From a bacterium (GTDB lineage: Bacteria > Armatimonadota > HRBIN16): a DNA stretch of 7,177 bases. Position 1 is the stretch's first letter. The number at the start of each line of letters is the position of its first letter. Where the stretch lies: assembly GCA_025057335.1 (NCBI GenBank), contig JANWXG010000138.1, positions 1 to 7,177 of the forward strand, written 5' to 3'. Of the stretch, positions 5,503-7,177 are shown one piece after another. The notes under the pieces were generated by a model that did no database searches, was not told where the DNA came from, and saw only the letters and a list, made by a program, of their open reading frames with translations. Position numbers and translations under genes: made by a program.

Positions 5503-5925
5503 CTAACTCTCGTTGGTTGGTGTCGGCGTAGCGGAACTCCCACCTGTCTGACGCGCCCGTCGCCCTGCAGGCTGCGGACGGGGTACTTCCTGCACCTCAA
5601 CAGTGATATGGCAGGTCGGGCGGATAATCGGGTAGGCGCGCCCCATCGCGCGGGGACGATACCGCTTCAGACGCGGCCCCTCGTCGACCACGGCGCGCAC
5701 AATTTTCAGTGCGTTTTCATCCACTGTTTCCCCATCGCGCTCCGCCAGGAACACTGCGTTCGCCGCCGCCGACTGCACGACTTTCAGAATCGGACGGGCT
5801 GCCCGCTGCGGTGAAAAGCGCAGAAACGCCACCGCTTCGGGCACATATTGCCCCCGAATTGCCTCTATGAGCAACCGCGCCTTGCGCGGCGAGAGCCGAA
5901 CGTATCGTGCTATCGCATGTGCCAT
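5503..5925 (-). CDS. rplV: 50S ribosomal protein L22 (uL22) with a short C-terminal tail
   Basis: 140-residue L22. The protein lines the polypeptide exit tunnel with an extended beta hairpin; changes at the hairpin tip give macrolide resistance in model bacteria. The core starts MAHAIARYVRLSPRKARL, and the hairpin region RPRAMGRAYPIIRPTCHITV lies at about residues 90-109. The open frame extends 33 codons further upstream into rpsS, but the internal ATG is chosen because the family begins here and a GAGGGCAGAG leader precedes it by a few bases. The last about 27 residues (from PRPQPAG on) are a Pro/Thr/Ser/Arg-rich tail beyond the usual 110-115-residue core and are probably disordered. The TAG stop is 25 nt before rpsC. 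Confidence 0.96.
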   Translation of the reverse strand: MAHAIARYVRLSPRKARLLIEAIRGQYVPEAVAFLRFSPQRAARPILKVVQSAAANAVFLAERDGETVDENALKIVRAVVDEGPRLKRYRPRAMGRAYPIIRPTCHITVEVQEVPRPQPAGRRARQTGGSSATPTPTNES

Positions 5926-5935
5926 CTCTGCCCTC

Positions 5936-6223
5936 TCACTTCTTGCGCGTGGTTCGGTCAGTATGGTGACCCGGATGCCCTCGGAAGGTGCGCGTCGGGG
6001 CGAACTCGCCCAGCTTGTGCCCAATCATGTTCTCCGTGATGAACACGGGCACGTGCTTCTTGCCGTCATGTACCGCGATGGTGTGCCCCACCATGGCGGG
6101 CAGAATGGTAGACCGACGCGACCAGGTCTTGATGATGCGCTTCTCGCCCGCGGCATTCAGCGCCTCGATCTTCTTCATGAGCTTCGGATCTACATACGGG
6201 CCTTTTTTGATCGAGCGTGACAT
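5936..6223 (-). CDS. rpsS: 30S ribosomal protein S19 (uS19)
   Basis: Complete 95-residue S19 of standard length. It forms a complex with S13 in the head of the 30S subunit and contacts 16S rRNA and the A-site finger bridge. Recognisable segments are MSRSIKKGPYVDPKL at the start, RSTILPAMVGHTIAVHDGK in the middle (about 37-55), and HKLGEFAPTRTFRGH near the C-terminus, then a basic tail ending TRKK. ATG start with a purine-rich leader (a six-G run followed by GAGAG) in the 21-nt gap after rplB. The TGA stop is 10 nt before the rplV start, so translational coupling with rplV is likely. Confidence 0.98.
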   Translation of the reverse strand: MSRSIKKGPYVDPKLMKKIEALNAAGEKRIIKTWSRRSTILPAMVGHTIAVHDGKKHVPVFITENMIGHKLGEFAPTRTFRGHPGHHTDRTTRKK

Positions 6224-6244
6224 CGCCTCTCGCCCCCCTTCTGC

Positions 6245-7072
6245 TTACTTGCGCCGACGCACGATGAGCTTGTCGGATGGCTTGCGGCGGCGGGTCTTCT
6301 TGCCCAGGGTGGGCTTGCCCCACGGCGTCACTGGACCGCCACGCCGTCCGACAGGCGCCTTCCCCTCGCCACCACCGTGCGGGTGGTCACGCGGGGTCAT
6401 TGCCGAGCCACGTACATGTGGACGCCGTCCCAAGTAGCGACTCTTGCCCGCTTTGCCCAGCGACTCGTTCTCGTGGTCGGCGTGCCCAATCTGCCCAATG
6501 GTGGCTTTGCATTCCAACAACACCATACGCACCTCACCCGACGGTAGGCGAATCTGGGCGTATTTGCCCTCTTTCGCCACCAGCTGTGCCGCCGTACCCG
6601 CGCTGCGCACTAGCTGACCGCCCTTGCCCGGAATCAGCTCGACGTTGTGTATCAACGTACCCAGCGGGATCGCCCGTAGCGGCAGCGCGTTGCCTGGCTT
6701 GATGTCTGCGTTCTCGCCGCTGAGCACTTGATCGCCCACTTTCAATCCCTCAGGATGGAGGATGTACCGCTTCTCGCCATCCGCGTACTGTATCAGGGCG
6801 ATGCGCGCCGACCGGTTGGGGTCGTACTCAATGCTCACTACCTTGCCTGGCACGCCCACCTTGTCGCGCTTGAAGTCGATGATGCGATAGCGTCGTTTGT
6901 TACCGCCACCGCGAAAGCGCGCCGTAGTACGCCCCTGGTTGTTACGTCCCCCCGTCTTCTTCAAAGGCGCCAGCAATGACTTCTCGGGCTCCTCGCGCGT
7001 AATCTCCTCAAAGGTCGACACCGCCATGAAGCGGCGCCCCGGAGAGGTTGGTTTCAACTGTCGTATCGGCAT
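6245..7072 (-). CDS. rplB: 50S ribosomal protein L2 (uL2)
   Basis: Complete 275-residue L2, the usual length. It is a primary 23S rRNA-binding protein needed for subunit joining and peptidyl-transferase assembly. The N-terminal basic segment has the GGRNNQGRTTARFRGGG signature around residues 41-57. The OB and SH3-like core covers about residues 60-200. The C-terminal loop carries DHPHGGGEG at about 229-237, which includes the conserved histidine near the peptidyl-transferase centre, followed by TPWGKPT and a very basic tail. The ATG start is preceded by AGAAGGGGG in the 27-nt gap after rplW. It ends with TAA, 21 nt before rpsS. Nothing unusual is seen. Confidence 0.98.
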   Translation of the reverse strand: MPIRQLKPTSPGRRFMAVSTFEEITREEPEKSLLAPLKKTGGRNNQGRTTARFRGGGNKRRYRIIDFKRDKVGVPGKVVSIEYDPNRSARIALIQYADGEKRYILHPEGLKVGDQVLSGENADIKPGNALPLRAIPLGTLIHNVELIPGKGGQLVRSAGTAAQLVAKEGKYAQIRLPSGEVRMVLLECKATIGQIGHADHENESLGKAGKSRYLGRRPHVRGSAMTPRDHPHGGGEGKAPVGRRGGPVTPWGKPTLGKKTRRRKPSDKLIVRRRK

Positions 7073-7099
7073 AGGTCTTTGCCCCCTTCTGTGCCTCTG

Positions 7100-7177
7100 C
7101 TACGTCACCTCGAACGCCTCGATGCGCTGTCCTGGCTGCACCGTCACAATCGCTTTCTTCCAGCTGGGGGTTTCGCC
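7100..7177 (-). CDS. rplW: 50S ribosomal protein L23 (uL23), C-terminal end only
   Basis: Partial gene entering from the right edge; only the last 25 residues and a TAG stop are present. The visible end contains PSWKKAIVTV followed by PGQRIEAFEV, which matches the usual L23 C-terminus (a K-K-A-[IV]-V-x-[LV]-x-x-G motif ending in an E-x-F-E-V type strand). L23 binds 23S rRNA domain III beside the polypeptide exit tunnel and is a docking site for trigger factor and SRP (family knowledge). It lies immediately upstream of rplB, 27 nt away, as expected in the S10 cluster. The short fragment limits certainty, but context and motif agree. Confidence 0.9.
   Translation of the reverse strand, partial: GETPSWKKAIVTVQPGQRIEAFEVT

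Noticed and set aside
4536..5531. 331-codon open frame on the plus strand opposite rpsC
   Set aside because: It is antisense to a clear S3 gene. The peptide has no recognisable family, and long stop-free antisense frames are expected in GC-rich coding DNA.
5926..6024. Longer L22 starting inside rpsS
   Set aside because: The extra 33 residues match nothing in L22; the family N-terminus and a local ribosome-binding sequence support the start at 5925.

Overview
The window is a bacterial ribosomal-protein operon read from right to left; every supported gene is on the minus strand. In transcription order it holds the last 25 codons of L23 (rplW), then L2 (rplB), S19 (rpsS), L22 (rplV), S3 (rpsC), L16 (rplP), L29 (rpmC), S17 (rpsQ), L14 (rplN), L24 (rplX) and L5 (rplE). 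A full-length gene for an EF-G-2-type translational GTPase follows, and then about 200 bases of structured, apparently mostly non-coding DNA at the left edge. The order is that of the second half of the classical S10 cluster running into the start of the spc cluster.

Genes are packed closely. Gaps are 10 to 54 nt and there are two overlaps, 23 nt for rpsC/rplP and 125 nt for rplP/rpmC. Almost every gene has a purine-rich Shine-Dalgarno sequence, and there is no obvious internal promoter or U-tract terminator, so a single polycistronic mRNA is likely. rpsC starts with TTG and the EF-G-2 gene with GTG.

The DNA is GC-rich (roughly 60% by eye) and uses mostly G/C-ending codons. The protein types are clearly bacterial. 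The intergenic palindrome and the disrupted spc order suggest an environmental, possibly thermophilic lineage such as Armatimonadota or Chloroflexota, but the phylum cannot be settled from this window.

Three things stand out. First, the L16 frame runs about 40 codons past the normal end of the protein into rpmC. One extra G in a five-G run just before the rpmC start would end L16 at residue 142 with an ATGA stop/start overlap, so this is an indel or a sequence error that should be checked. Second, L5 is followed by an EF-G-2 paralog instead of the usual uS14-S8-L6 genes, so the spc half of the cluster is interrupted or relocated. Third, the region after the EF-G-2 gene carries a 59-nt imperfect palindrome of dispersed-repeat type, more inverted repeats, and a weak candidate start of another leftward gene. 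I found no previously undescribed defence or mobile system; this is largely core translation machinery.
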